Assembly: GCF_905212195.1 (NCBI RefSeq)
Contig: NZ_CAJMDQ010000016.1
Coordinates: 1-34,214, forward strand
Direction of reading: 5' to 3'
Length of the DNA stretch: 34,214 nucleotides
Source of the DNA: an uncultured Anaerotignum sp.
GTDB taxonomy: Bacteria > Bacillota > Clostridia > Lachnospirales > Anaerotignaceae
This document shows positions 6,715 through 14,316 of this stretch, one piece after another. The notes under the pieces were generated by a model. The model worked only from the letters and a program-made list of their open reading frames with translations, was not told the origin of the DNA and did not search any database. A program made the position numbers and the translations under genes. Within the stretch, counting starts at the first letter, position 1. Each line of letters begins with the position of its first letter.

Positions 6715-6757
6715 ACACGAAATTTCCCCGGTTTTGTTGGAGATTTCGTGTTTTTTT
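6715..6757 (+). terminator. Riboswitch-controlled intrinsic terminator
   Basis: ACACGAAAT (6715-6723) pairs with ATTTCGTGT (6743-6751), followed by an uninterrupted T-run (6750-6757). It lies between the THF aptamer and folT, so it must be bypassed for expression. A small hairpin CCCCG/CGGGG at 6664-6680 between the two is a candidate part of the switching structure. Confidence 0.8.
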
Positions 6758-6847
6758 GTTTCACATGGGAACGGTTTTCGCGGTTTTCTTCTGGAAAACT
6801 GCTGTTTTGCATGTTGTTTGATTTGGAGATAACAAGGAGGTTTTTTT

Positions 6848-7360
6848 ATGTCCGAAAACAGAAAATTCACCACCAAGCAGCTGGTCATCATTGCCATGCT
6901 GGTGGCACTGAACGTGATTTTATCCCGTTTCTTATCCATTGCCGCATGGAACATCAAAATTGGCTTTGCCTTTGTTCCCGTGGTATTCGCGGCGCTGTAT
7001 CTGGGCCCCTGGCAGGCTGCTCTGGTAGGCGCATTGGGTGACTTCATCGGTGCGACACTGTTCCCCATTGCGGCATACTTCCCCGGTTTTACCATCACCG
7101 CTGCCATTGTTGGTCTGATTTACGGTCTGTTCCTGTCTAAAAAACAGACCATGCCCCGTATTCTGGGAGCAGTACTGGCAACAGAAATCATCGGTTCTCT
7201 GCTACTGAACACCTTATGGATCAGCGTATTGTTCGGCTCTCCTTTCCTGCCGCTGATGGCGACCCGTGTATTCCAGTGTCTGATTCTGGGCATTGTGGAA
7301 ATCGTAGTCATCCGTGTCATGGCTGGACTGGTGCCCCGTCTGGTTCACAGCGCATCCTAA
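6848..7360 (+). CDS. folT: Folate-specific S component of an ECF transporter
   Basis: A 170-residue integral membrane protein with about six hydrophobic segments, starting with a charged SENRKFTTKQL and then LVIIAMLVALNVILSRF, the usual entry of ECF S components. It binds folate outside and works with shared EcfA, EcfA' and EcfT subunits encoded elsewhere. LGDFIGATLFPIAAYFPGFT is the S-component loop with the conserved helix break. The folate specificity comes mainly from the THF riboswitch in its leader, which fits FolT. AAGGAGG precedes the ATG. Single gene, closed by a strong terminator. Confidence 0.9.
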   Translation: MSENRKFTTKQLVIIAMLVALNVILSRFLSIAAWNIKIGFAFVPVVFAALYLGPWQAALVGALGDFIGATLFPIAAYFPGFTITAAIVGLIYGLFLSKKQTMPRILGAVLATEIIGSLLLNTLWISVLFGSPFLPLMATRVFQCLILGIVEIVVIRVMAGLVPRLVHSAS

Positions 7361-7381
7361 TATAATATAAATAAAACAAAA

Positions 7382-7417
7382 CCCCCTGCCGCTGCTCACG
7401 GCAAGGGGATTTTTTTA
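7382..7417. terminator. Bidirectional terminator between folT and ogt
   Basis: CCCC-c-TGCCG (7382-7391) pairs with CGGCA-a-GGGG (7399-7408), with T-run 7410-7417 on the plus strand and an A-run on the other side. The ogt stop codon (7415-7417) lies in the T-run. Confidence 0.8.
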
Positions 7418-7948
7418 TTCCCGAATCTTCAGTTGTTCTCCCTGCTCAATGGTCAGCAGGGCTTTTTTGATTTCAATGCCAGCGGCATAGCCTGTGAGCT
7501 TACCGTTTGCCCCTACCACACGATGGCAGGGAATGAGGATGGCAATGGGATTTTCATGGTTGGCACGGCCGATGGCTCTTGCCCCTTTGGGGATGCCCAC
7601 AGCGGCAGCGATTTCCCCATAAGTAGCTGTCTGACCATAAGGGATTTTTCTGAGTGCCTGCCACACCTGTTTCTGGAAAGGGGTTCCTTCCGGTGCCAGA
7701 GGCAAATCGAAGGTTTTCCGCTTTCCCTCCAGATATTCCTGAATTTCCACCGCTGCCAGTTTCAGCAGAGGGGTTTCTGTCATATCAAATTCCTCCGGCA
7801 GACCGCCCATGTCTCTGCCGAATGTGACCCGAACGATGGCGCCAAATTTCTCCCCGATGCCGATTTCACCGACTTTTGTCTGGTAAAACCAGATGCGCTC
7901 CATTTCCTCGTTCCATTCCACTTCCATATCCATTTCTTCTATGTGCAT
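7415..7948 (-). CDS. ogt: Methylated-DNA--protein-cysteine methyltransferase
   Basis: A 177-residue suicide DNA-repair protein that takes methyl groups from O6-methylguanine onto its own cysteine. The active site PCHRV is at residues 140-144 (Cys141), preceded by the helix-turn-helix and arginine finger KGARAIGRANHENP, and followed by GKLTGYAAG. Length and domain order are normal for Ogt; there is no AdaA metal domain. It starts one base after the nfo stop (TAA-T-ATG), so it is the third gene of the XRE-cupin, nfo, ogt operon. Joint expression of base-excision and alkyl-repair enzymes suggests a DNA-damage related unit. Confidence 0.94.
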   Translation of the reverse strand: MHIEEMDMEVEWNEEMERIWFYQTKVGEIGIGEKFGAIVRVTFGRDMGGLPEEFDMTETPLLKLAAVEIQEYLEGKRKTFDLPLAPEGTPFQKQVWQALRKIPYGQTATYGEIAAAVGIPKGARAIGRANHENPIAILIPCHRVVGANGKLTGYAAGIEIKKALLTIEQGEQLKIRE

Positions 7949-7949
7949 A

Positions 7950-8786
7950 TTATTCTCCCTCTCTTAATTCCCTGAGCCAAGCGATTTCTCTGGCATAGCC
8001 GTCCAATTCATTGGGTGTTTCCAGCAAAAAGGGCAGATGTTTCAGCTTGGGATGGTTGATGATACGGCTCAGTGCCGCCATACCAATTTCCCCTTCATCC
8101 AGACAAGCGTGTCTGTCCTTATGACTGCCCATGGGGTTTTTGCTGTCGTTCAGGTGGATGGCTTTCAGCCGTTCCAGCCCGATGATGCGGTCGAATTCCG
8201 CCAGCACATCATCCAGATGTTCCACAATGTCATATCCTCCATCGAAAACATGACAGGTGTCCATACAAACCCCTAATTTTTCTCCCAGTTCCACTTTATC
8301 TATGATGGCGCGGAGTTCCTCAAAATTTCTGCCCACTTCTGTGCCTTTGCCTGCCATGGTTTCCAACAGAACTTCCGTCTTTGTTTCCGGTTTCAGCACA
8401 CGGTTCAGCAGGTCGGCGATTTTTTCAATGCCTACTTCTGCCCCCTGTTTCACATGGCTGCCGGGATGGAAGTTATACATAGCTTCCGGCAGATGGGACA
8501 ATCTTTCCAGATCCTCCGCCATAACGTTTGCGGCAAACTCCCGCAGACCTTCGTCAGCGGCACAGGCATTCATGGTATAAGGCGCATGTGCCAGAATTTT
8601 TCCAAAGCCTTTTTCCGCAGCAAAAGCGCGGTAAGCGGCAATATCTTCTAAATCCAATGCTTTCACACTGCCCCCTCTGGGGTTTCTGGTGAAAAACTGA
8701 AAGGTATTGGCGCCGATTTTCTCTGCCATTTTGCCCATGGCAAGATACCCCTTTGACGCCGATAAATGACATCCAACCCAAAACAT
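7950..8786 (-). CDS. nfo: Endonuclease IV (AP endonuclease)
   Basis: A 278-residue TIM-barrel AP endonuclease that cuts DNA 5' of abasic sites. The three-zinc centre is visible: NFHPGSH, LLETMAGKGTEVG, CMDTCHVFDGGYD, AIHLNDSKNPMGSHKDRHACL. The N-terminus VGCHLSASKGY is typical. GGGAGG lies upstream of the ATG. It follows the XRE-cupin regulator by 12 bases and is followed by ogt at one base. Confidence 0.95.
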   Translation of the reverse strand: MFWVGCHLSASKGYLAMGKMAEKIGANTFQFFTRNPRGGSVKALDLEDIAAYRAFAAEKGFGKILAHAPYTMNACAADEGLREFAANVMAEDLERLSHLPEAMYNFHPGSHVKQGAEVGIEKIADLLNRVLKPETKTEVLLETMAGKGTEVGRNFEELRAIIDKVELGEKLGVCMDTCHVFDGGYDIVEHLDDVLAEFDRIIGLERLKAIHLNDSKNPMGSHKDRHACLDEGEIGMAALSRIINHPKLKHLPFLLETPNELDGYAREIAWLRELREGE

Positions 8787-8798
8787 AGTTGTCCTCCC

Positions 8799-9347
8799 TT
8801 ATCCTTCGTAATAAACAATATTGGTAAATACGGTCATGACCTCTCCCCGATTGATGTACGTATGGGGGCGGGAGGAATCGAACTGTATAAAATCCCCTTC
8901 TGCCATGACATATTCCACTGTCTCCAACACCAGCACCAGTTCCCCTGCCGTCACCAGCAAAGATTCCCGGGTATGGGTGCCGTGTCCTTCTGAAGTAAAA
9001 GAAGCGCCTGTGTCCAGTTCACTGTTGAAAAACTCAAAATCCCGGCTGCCTTCCGCCCGATTGTAATGATACACACGGTAGCCCTTGCCGTCATCCACCA
9101 ATGCGCTCTCAGCTTTTGGCACAAAAAAAGGCTTGGTAGCCTGAATGTCGATGAGCTGGGTATAGGGCACCTGTAAACCGGTGGCAATCTTCCACAAAGT
9201 GTTGATGGTAGGGCTGGATTCGCCTTTTTCCACCTGAGAAAGCATCACCTTGCTGACGCCGGACAATTCCGCCAGTCTGCCTAAAGAAAGCCCCCGTTCC
9301 GTCCGCAGACGTTTCAGGTTTTCCGCGATGATTTCGTTCAGTTCCAT
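8799..9347 (-). CDS. XRE-cupin transcriptional regulator
   Basis: A 182-residue regulator with an N-terminal HTH (about residues 5-60: ENLKRLRTERGLSLGRLAELSGVS and then SQVEKGESSPTINTLWKIA) and a C-terminal cupin (about 105-178, with HGTHTRESLLVTAGELVLVLE and PHTYINRGE). Such proteins usually sense a small molecule in the cupin and control a neighbouring transporter or catabolic gene. The ATG at 9347 has GGAAAGGAG upstream; the reading frame stays open further upstream but crosses the promoter. It is divergent from the anion transporter at 9528 and starts the operon with nfo and ogt. Confidence 0.9.
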   Translation of the reverse strand: MELNEIIAENLKRLRTERGLSLGRLAELSGVSKVMLSQVEKGESSPTINTLWKIATGLQVPYTQLIDIQATKPFFVPKAESALVDDGKGYRVYHYNRAEGSRDFEFFNSELDTGASFTSEGHGTHTRESLLVTAGELVLVLETVEYVMAEGDFIQFDSSRPHTYINRGEVMTVFTNIVYYEG

Positions 9348-9383
9348 GGCGCTTCTCCTTTCCGCAAAATCTTTTTCGTTCTT

Positions 9384-9412
9384 ATTGTACGCAAAAACCC
9401 TTTGTCGTGCAA
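9384..9412 (-). promoter_or_regulatory. Promoter of the XRE-cupin, nfo, ogt operon
   Basis: On the minus strand TTGCAC (9407-9412) and TACAAT (9384-9389) with a 17-base spacer. One arm of the intergenic inverted repeat lies in the spacer. Confidence 0.65.
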
Positions 9413-9451
9413 CCCAAAAAGGCTTTTCGCCGGAAAAATCAGGGTTTTTGC
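9391..9451. promoter_or_regulatory. Long-spaced inverted repeat, likely XRE-cupin operator
   Basis: GCAAAAACCC (9391-9400) and GGGTTTTTGC (9442-9451) are exact 10-base complements 41 bases apart. The first lies in the spacer of the leftward promoter, the second touches the -35 of the rightward promoter. One regulator binding both could shut both promoters. Regulator identity is inferred from position. Confidence 0.55.
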
Positions 9452-9480
9452 TTGCTTTTGGCCTTTCTTGGGGGTATAAT
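9452..9480 (+). promoter_or_regulatory. Promoter of the anion transporter gene
   Basis: TTGCTT (9452-9457) and TATAAT (9475-9480) with a 17-base spacer; start near 9487, 40 bases before the ATG. Confidence 0.65.
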
Positions 9481-9527
9481 GTGTAACCGTTGAACAATAA
9501 AATCATTAAGATAGAAAGGAACCGATT

Positions 9528-10652
9528 ATGGGCGCAAAACTCATTGCTTTTTTCAAAAAAGAAACCATCCTCTGTGTGGCCGGGCTTTTGGCAGTCATTT
9601 CCATGATATGGATTCCGCCGGATGGGGAATACGCAGGCTATATCAACTGGCAGGTCTTGGTGCTGCTGTTCTGCCTCATGTCCGTCATGGGGGGCTTACA
9701 GGCGCTGGGCATATTCAAAGCCATTGCCAATACCCTGCTCCACTGGGCAAACGGCCTGAGACAGCTGACGCTGCTGCTGGTGATGCTGTGCTTTTTCTTC
9801 GCCATGGTGGTCACCAATGACGTTGCCCTCATCACATTCGTTCCTTTTACCATACTGCTGCTGCAAATGGCAGACCTGACAGGGGAAATGATTCCCATAC
9901 TGGTATTGCAGACCATTGCCGCCAATCTGGGCAGTATGCTGACACCCATCGGCAACCCCCAGAACCTGTATCTGTATACAGTTTCCGGCATGTCTCCGGC
10001 AGATTTCGTACTGACCATGCTGCCTTTGACACTGCTTTCCCTGTTCCTGTTGGTGCTGTGCTGTATGCTGACAAAAGACGTGCCCCTTTCCGGTCAGATG
10101 CTGCCGCCCATGCAGGGAGAAGCCTTTTCCATGCGGGAAAAAGTGACTCTTTCCGCACTGCTGATGCTCTTTGCCGCCTGCCTTATGACCGTATTCCACG
10201 TGATTCCTTATCTGACAGTCCTTGTCATTTCTCTGGTGTGGTTCGTATTTTTTGAACGGGATGTGCTGCGGAAAGTAGACTACAGCCTGCTCATCACATT
10301 CATTTTCTTTTTCGTGTTCATCGGGAACATGGGGCGCATTCCAGCCATGCGGGACGCTATCGCTTCCATACTGGCAGGACGGGAAATGATTGTTTCCTTC
10401 CTCTGCTCCCAGATTATCAGCAACGTGCCGGCGGCAGTGCTCCTTTCCGGTTTCACAGACCAGTGGGAAGCCCTTCTGTTCGGCGTAAACATCGGCGGTC
10501 TGGGCACCCTCATCGCCTCCATGGCAAGTTTGATTTCCTACAAATTCTTTGTGCAGGCAGACGAAAAAGCCAAAGGCAAATATCTGAAACACTTTACCAT
10601 TATGAATATTCTGTTCGCCATTCCTCTGTTGGTGGTGGCATTCTTCCTGTAA
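9528..10652 (+). CDS. SLC13/ArsB-NhaD-like anion transporter (citrate-transporter domain)
   Basis: A 374-residue integral membrane protein with about ten hydrophobic segments. It matches the ion-transporter superfamily that holds SLC13, CitMHS and ArsB: two repeated hairpin regions carry the signature loops VVTNDVALITFVPF (about 92-105) with NLGSMLTPIGNPQN (about 138-151), and IISNVPAAVLLSGF with GTLIASMASLISY in the second half. The N-P-Q-N and S-N-V-P motifs are expected at the substrate site. The substrate is unknown; dicarboxylate or other anions are possible. AGAAAGGAAC lies before the ATG. It is divergent from an XRE-cupin regulator, the usual controller for such a transporter. Confidence 0.82.
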   Translation: MGAKLIAFFKKETILCVAGLLAVISMIWIPPDGEYAGYINWQVLVLLFCLMSVMGGLQALGIFKAIANTLLHWANGLRQLTLLLVMLCFFFAMVVTNDVALITFVPFTILLLQMADLTGEMIPILVLQTIAANLGSMLTPIGNPQNLYLYTVSGMSPADFVLTMLPLTLLSLFLLVLCCMLTKDVPLSGQMLPPMQGEAFSMREKVTLSALLMLFAACLMTVFHVIPYLTVLVISLVWFVFFERDVLRKVDYSLLITFIFFFVFIGNMGRIPAMRDAIASILAGREMIVSFLCSQIISNVPAAVLLSGFTDQWEALLFGVNIGGLGTLIASMASLISYKFFVQADEKAKGKYLKHFTIMNILFAIPLLVVAFFL

Positions 10653-10657
10653 CATCT

Positions 10658-10688
10658 TCCCCTTTTCTTCGGAAAAGGGGATTTTTTC
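10658..10688 (+). terminator. Terminator with UUCG tetraloop
   Basis: TCCCCTTTTC (10658-10667) pairs with GAAAAGGGGA (10672-10681) around TTCG, followed by TTTTTT. A C(UUCG)G loop is exceptionally stable. Confidence 0.88.
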
Positions 10689-10714
10689 ATTTTTCTTACA
10701 AAAATCAAATGCCG

Positions 10715-10768
10715 TTGACATTATCGATATTCGATGATACCATCAAATTAAGAATTATCGATAATCGA
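10715..10768 (+). promoter_or_regulatory. padR promoter with duplicated operator
   Basis: TTGACA (10715-10720) and TACCAT (10738-10743) with a 17-base spacer. ATTATCGATATTCGA (10720-10734) and ATTATCGATAATCGA (10754-10768) differ at one base of 15, 34 bases apart, each with an ATCGAT palindrome core. The first fills the spacer, the second lies just downstream of the start point. This is the expected layout for PadR autorepression. Confidence 0.7.
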
Positions 10769-10786
10769 GTATAGGAGGTGGTGAAC

Positions 10787-11101
10787 ATGGCAAGAGAAAA
10801 ATTCCAGACCCTGACGGAGCAGATGTTTTACATCCTTCTGTGTTTGCAGGAAGAATGTTACGGCATGGATATCATGGAAAAAGTGGCTGCCATGACAGAG
10901 GGACGCGTCACCATCGGCCCCGGCACCCTTTACAATTTGCTGGAACAGTTCCAGAAAGCCGGCATCATTGCCGAAACCCGGGTGGAAGGGCGAAAACGCT
11001 GCTACCAGATTACCCAAGCGGGACTGGATATGCTGGAGAAGGAGTATCAACGTCTGTTACTGCTGACGGCGGATTACCACCGCTATAAAGGAGGGCTTTG
11101 A
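10787..11101 (+). CDS. PadR-family transcriptional regulator
   Basis: A 104-residue winged-helix protein of the short PadR type: LTEQMFYILLCLQEECYGMDIMEKV, then TIGPGTLYNLLEQFQKAGII, then the wing with RKRCYQITQAGLDML. The RIT-Q-G and GTLY motifs are diagnostic. The ATG at 10787 has AGGAGG 8 bases upstream; the GTG codons at 10778 and 10781 are inside that signal. It forms one unit with two DUF2812 genes, a pairing common in Firmicutes, and probably represses all three through the two ATTATCGATA sites. Confidence 0.93.
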   Translation: MAREKFQTLTEQMFYILLCLQEECYGMDIMEKVAAMTEGRVTIGPGTLYNLLEQFQKAGIIAETRVEGRKRCYQITQAGLDMLEKEYQRLLLLTADYHRYKGGL

Positions 11102-11102
11102 C

Positions 11103-11924
11103 ATGAAACGCAAGCAAAGATGGGAAAACTTCGTTTTTTATGATACAGAAAGCATCACCGCTCATTTGGAGGACATGGCACAAAAAGGCTGGGCACTGGT
11201 GGAAATCGGCAATCTGTTTTGGACCTACGAAAAAATAGAACCCACAGCACGCATATATGGCACAACATTTTTTCCCGACGCTTCTGAAATGGACATCTCT
11301 CCCACAGACACACAGGCAGAATTTCTCGCCTATTGCCAAAAAGCTGGCTGGCAGTATGTGACCCAATGGAAAAACATGCAGATTTTCCAAACCACGGCTA
11401 AAAATTCCATTCCTCTGGAAACAGACGAAACCTTACGATTGAAAATCACCCACAAAGCCATGAAAAAAACACTGCTGTCCAACCATTTGATTTTGGGGGT
11501 TCTATTTCTGATGATGGTTTTTTTCTCCCGAGAAAGTCTTGTGTTATGGATGCTTTATCTTCTGTTAGCCTGTTATCTCTTTGGCTCTTGCTTCGCCTAT
11601 AGTCACTGGTACAAACAATCCCTGCGTGCCGTAGAAGCCGGCGGCAACTGTCTGCCTGTGAGCAAAAAAGGGCGGGGGTTGGCAAAGGGTCTCCACCTTC
11701 TTGCAGGATTTATGGTATTGTGGACATTCTTTCAAGGCGGCAGCGGCAAACCTTCCGCTCCGCTGGCAGCACTGCCGTTGGTATTTGTATTTTTAGTATT
11801 GGACTTTTTGGTACAAAAGTTCTGTAAAAAACTGGGGTTGTCCAAAAAACTTGCAGATGATTTTCTCTGGTTTCTCATTTTGATACTGCCTTTACTTTTT
11901 TTGGGCATCCTTTTTTACTTATAA
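11103..11924 (+). CDS. DUF2812 membrane protein, PadR partner (first copy)
   Basis: A 273-residue protein. The N-terminal cytoplasmic part (1-120) is DUF2812: W-E-N-F-V-F-Y-D-T-E-S, HLEDMAQKGWALVEIG, EFLAYCQKAGWQYVTQWKNMQIF. Membrane segments follow near 127-143, 147-165, 199-211, 221-239 and 251-272. The ATG is one base after the padR stop, with AAAGGAGGG inside the padR end, so translation is probably coupled. Function of DUF2812 is not known; genetic linkage to PadR is well established. Paralog of the next gene. Confidence 0.85.
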   Translation: MKRKQRWENFVFYDTESITAHLEDMAQKGWALVEIGNLFWTYEKIEPTARIYGTTFFPDASEMDISPTDTQAEFLAYCQKAGWQYVTQWKNMQIFQTTAKNSIPLETDETLRLKITHKAMKKTLLSNHLILGVLFLMMVFFSRESLVLWMLYLLLACYLFGSCFAYSHWYKQSLRAVEAGGNCLPVSKKGRGLAKGLHLLAGFMVLWTFFQGGSGKPSAPLAALPLVFVFLVLDFLVQKFCKKLGLSKKLADDFLWFLILILPLLFLGILFYL

Positions 11925-11986
11925 AAAGCAGCAACTGAAATGAAATCCCCCATCAAATCAGGAACATCTCAAAGGAGGTCTTTCCT

Positions 11987-13369
11987 ATGAAACAAATATA
12001 TCGATTAGAAAGCTTCACCTTTTACGATACAGACAGCATTGCCGCCCATCTGTCACAAATGGCAGAGGAGGGCTGGGCGCTTTCGTCTGTGGGACGTTAT
12101 CTCTGGAAATATACTGCCATTACGCCGGAAAAACGTACCTATGGCATCACCTTTTTCCCCGATGTTTCCGCCTTTGACACAGAGCCTTCCGAGGCGCAGG
12201 AGGACTTCATTGCCTACTGCGAAGAAGCCGGCTGGCAGTATGTGACCCAATGGCAGCAGATGCAGATTTTCTACACCACCAAAGAACATCCCATCCCTCT
12301 GGAAACAGACGAAACCCTGCGGCTGGAAACCACCCACCGCGCCATGCGGAAAAACTATCTGCCGGCGATGGCGGCACTCTTTGTAATCCTTTTGATACAG
12401 CTTTTCCAGTGTATTTCCCGTCTGCAAAAAGATTTTCCCCGATACCTGACAGACTTTACCCAGTGGTTTCTGCTCCTGCTGTTTTTTGTCCTTGGCATTT
12501 ATGCATTGGCTGATTGTCTGGCTTACTTACGGTGGCGGAAAAAATCCCTTGCGGCTGTGGAAGCCGGCGGATGCTGTTTGCCGGTGGGAAAAGGGATGCG
12601 TATCGTGAAAAAGCTTTATTTCTGGCTGGTGATATTCCTCTTTTGGGGCGTCTTTCTCAGCATGAGCGCACAGGGCTTCGACAAAGTATTTATGTGGGTG
12701 CTCCTGATGTTTCTGGTATTTTCGGTATTGGTTTCGCTGGCATCTTACCTGCTGCGGAAAAAGAAAGCATCCAGAAATGTCCATAGAGGCGTACTCATTG
12801 CCCTTGCCTGCGCCCTGCCCGTCATCACCACGGCGGTTTCTTTCCAATATCTGATGAATGAAAAGGAATCCACGGAAGGCGAGGAAACCTACACCTCCAC
12901 CCTTTCTGACGGCACTACCTACACCACCATTCTGGAAAAGGACACACTGCCTCTGACCACGGCAGACCTGACAGAAGTGCCGGAAGATGCCGTCTATTCC
13001 ACATCCTGCGAGAAAGAATCCTCTTTTCTGGCAAAACGGATAGACTGCGACCAATCCACCCCCGGCGGTTCCCCGGATGCACCGGAATTTTCCTATGAAG
13101 TGCTGGAAGTATCCTATGATTTTCTCATAGAGCCATGCATCCGCTCCTATCAGAAGCCTTTCCTGCCGAAATATGCCGATTCGGAAAGCTGGGAACCCGT
13201 TTCCATTTCCGGTACCGACAGAGCATGGCAGTTCCACGGCGGCGATGGTGCCCGCCCCTATTATCTGGCACAAAAAGGCAATCGTCTGGTGTATATCCAC
13301 TTCTACTGGCAGGCACAGCAAGACCAGCTGGAAAAAGCCATGGACATCCTTTTTGCAGAAGCCTTATAA
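11987..13369 (+). CDS. DUF2812 membrane protein with C-terminal extracytoplasmic region (second copy)
   Basis: A 460-residue paralog of the preceding gene. Residues 1-120 are DUF2812 and very close to the first copy (shared stretches WQYVTQW, MQIF, IPLETDETLRL). Membrane segments lie near 126-143, 158-178, 208-226, 231-252 and 264-283. Unlike its neighbour it continues with about 175 polar residues after the last helix (from about MNEKESTEGE), rich in Thr, Ser and acidic residues, ending in a compact part RPYYLAQKGNRLVYIHFYW. That domain would face outside if the last helix is oriented outward. AAAGGAGG precedes the ATG. Tandem duplication followed by gain or loss of a C-terminal domain is the likely history. 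Confidence 0.85.
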   Translation: MKQIYRLESFTFYDTDSIAAHLSQMAEEGWALSSVGRYLWKYTAITPEKRTYGITFFPDVSAFDTEPSEAQEDFIAYCEEAGWQYVTQWQQMQIFYTTKEHPIPLETDETLRLETTHRAMRKNYLPAMAALFVILLIQLFQCISRLQKDFPRYLTDFTQWFLLLLFFVLGIYALADCLAYLRWRKKSLAAVEAGGCCLPVGKGMRIVKKLYFWLVIFLFWGVFLSMSAQGFDKVFMWVLLMFLVFSVLVSLASYLLRKKKASRNVHRGVLIALACALPVITTAVSFQYLMNEKESTEGEETYTSTLSDGTTYTTILEKDTLPLTTADLTEVPEDAVYSTSCEKESSFLAKRIDCDQSTPGGSPDAPEFSYEVLEVSYDFLIEPCIRSYQKPFLPKYADSESWEPVSISGTDRAWQFHGGDGARPYYLAQKGNRLVYIHFYWQAQQDQLEKAMDILFAEAL

Positions 13370-13373
13370 CACA

Positions 13374-13413
13374 AAAGCCGAAAGATTCTTTCAGGAATCT
13401 TCCGGCTTTTTCT
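13374..13413. terminator. Bidirectional terminator
   Basis: AAAGCCGaAAGATTC (13374-13388) pairs with GAATCTTcCGGCTTT (13395-13409), with T-rich sequence after. It serves the rightward DUF2812 transcript and the leftward cupin gene. Confidence 0.8.
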
Positions 13414-13414
13414 A

Positions 13415-13741
13415 TTATAAAAAATCTTCTCGGATAGGTGTGAACACATCCAGCAAAATCAGTGTGGTTTCTCCTGTATTCACCACTTTATGGGGAACAT
13501 CCGGCGGAAAATACACCACTCCGTTTGTTGTCAGCGGGAATGTTTCGTCCTCTATGGTCACATCGCAGGTGCCTGCAAGAACCATGGTCATTTGGGCATG
13601 GGGATGACTATGGGGCGTCTGCGGGGTATGTGGCTGAACTTCATTACGCACCATCATCAATTCTTTTCCATAAAACAGCTTTCTTTCTACTGCTCCCAGT
13701 TTTTCCCCGGGCAATTCTGCCCAATTTGCAAATCGTTCCAT
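13415..13741 (-). CDS. Small cupin-domain protein
   Basis: A 108-residue single cupin barrel. Metal ligands are likely in the cupin motif 1 segment PHSHPHAQMTMVLAG and in motif 2 PPDVPHKVVNTG. Such small cupins are isomerases, oxygenases or binding proteins; no specific activity can be given. The ATG at 13741 has AAGGAGG at 6 bases; an ATG two codons earlier overlaps that signal. It follows the GNAT gene by 15 bases and is probably its operon partner. Confidence 0.85.
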   Translation of the reverse strand: MERFANWAELPGEKLGAVERKLFYGKELMMVRNEVQPHTPQTPHSHPHAQMTMVLAGTCDVTIEDETFPLTTNGVVYFPPDVPHKVVNTGETTLILLDVFTPIREDFL

Positions 13742-13756
13742 AATCATCCTCCTTCA

Positions 13757-14263
13757 TCAAATCAACTTTTCAAAGGCGATTTTCTCGCTGTTGTCGAAGC
13801 AGACAGTGCCGCAGTAAGTAAATCCCTGTTTTTCCAGCACACGCTGCATCATGCGGTTATCTCTGTCCGTATCCACCCGGATACTGCGGATATCCCGTTC
13901 TTTGCACAATTCTTCCGCAAAACGGAAAAAAGCAGGGGCCGCGCCTTTTCCCTTGCAGCTGTTGTCGATTGCCATGCGGTGGACAACGCCGTAAGGCAGG
14001 TCGCTGAGCCAGTTTCCTACCAAATCATTATAACATGGCTCTCCCGCAAAAGAAATACAAGCATAGCCGCGTACTTGTCCTTCCGCTTCCATGACATAGC
14101 CTTCCCCCCGCTGCAAATCCCCTGCAATGGCTCCTTCATTGGGGTAGCCTGTCTGCCACTGGTCTACGCCGTTTTCCCGGAGGAATACTTTCGCCTGTTC
14201 AATGAGGGCTGTGGCTGTCTGCAAGTCTTTTTCTGTTGCTTTGCGAAATGTAAATGGTTCCAT
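13757..14263 (-). CDS. GNAT-family N-acetyltransferase
   Basis: A 168-residue GNAT protein: FRKATEKDLQTATALI at the start, GYVMEAEGQVRGYACISF as the central strands, HRMAIDNSCKGKGAAPAFF as the acetyl-CoA binding motif A (normally Q/RxxGxG/A), and IRVDTDRDNRMMQRVLEKQGF near the end. Substrate unknown. The ATG at 14263 has AAAGGAAG upstream. A 14-base palindrome identical in core to one at the marR promoter lies 23 bases upstream, so it is probably controlled by the neighbouring MarR protein. Confidence 0.88.
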   Translation of the reverse strand: MEPFTFRKATEKDLQTATALIEQAKVFLRENGVDQWQTGYPNEGAIAGDLQRGEGYVMEAEGQVRGYACISFAGEPCYNDLVGNWLSDLPYGVVHRMAIDNSCKGKGAAPAFFRFAEELCKERDIRSIRVDTDRDNRMMQRVLEKQGFTYCGTVCFDNSEKIAFEKLI

Positions 14264-14285
14264 GATGCTTCTTCCTTTCTTTTTT

Positions 14286-14299
14286 CGTGTATATACACG
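14286..14299. promoter_or_regulatory. MarR operator copy upstream of the GNAT gene
   Basis: CGTGTATATACACG is a perfect 14-base palindrome. Seventeen bases of it and its flank (TTTTCGTGTATATACAC) are repeated exactly at the marR promoter. No clean -35/-10 pair is seen for the GNAT gene here, so the site may act as a roadblock on readthrough from marR. Confidence 0.7.
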
Positions 14300-14316
14300 C
14301 TTTTGGCAAAAAGGCA

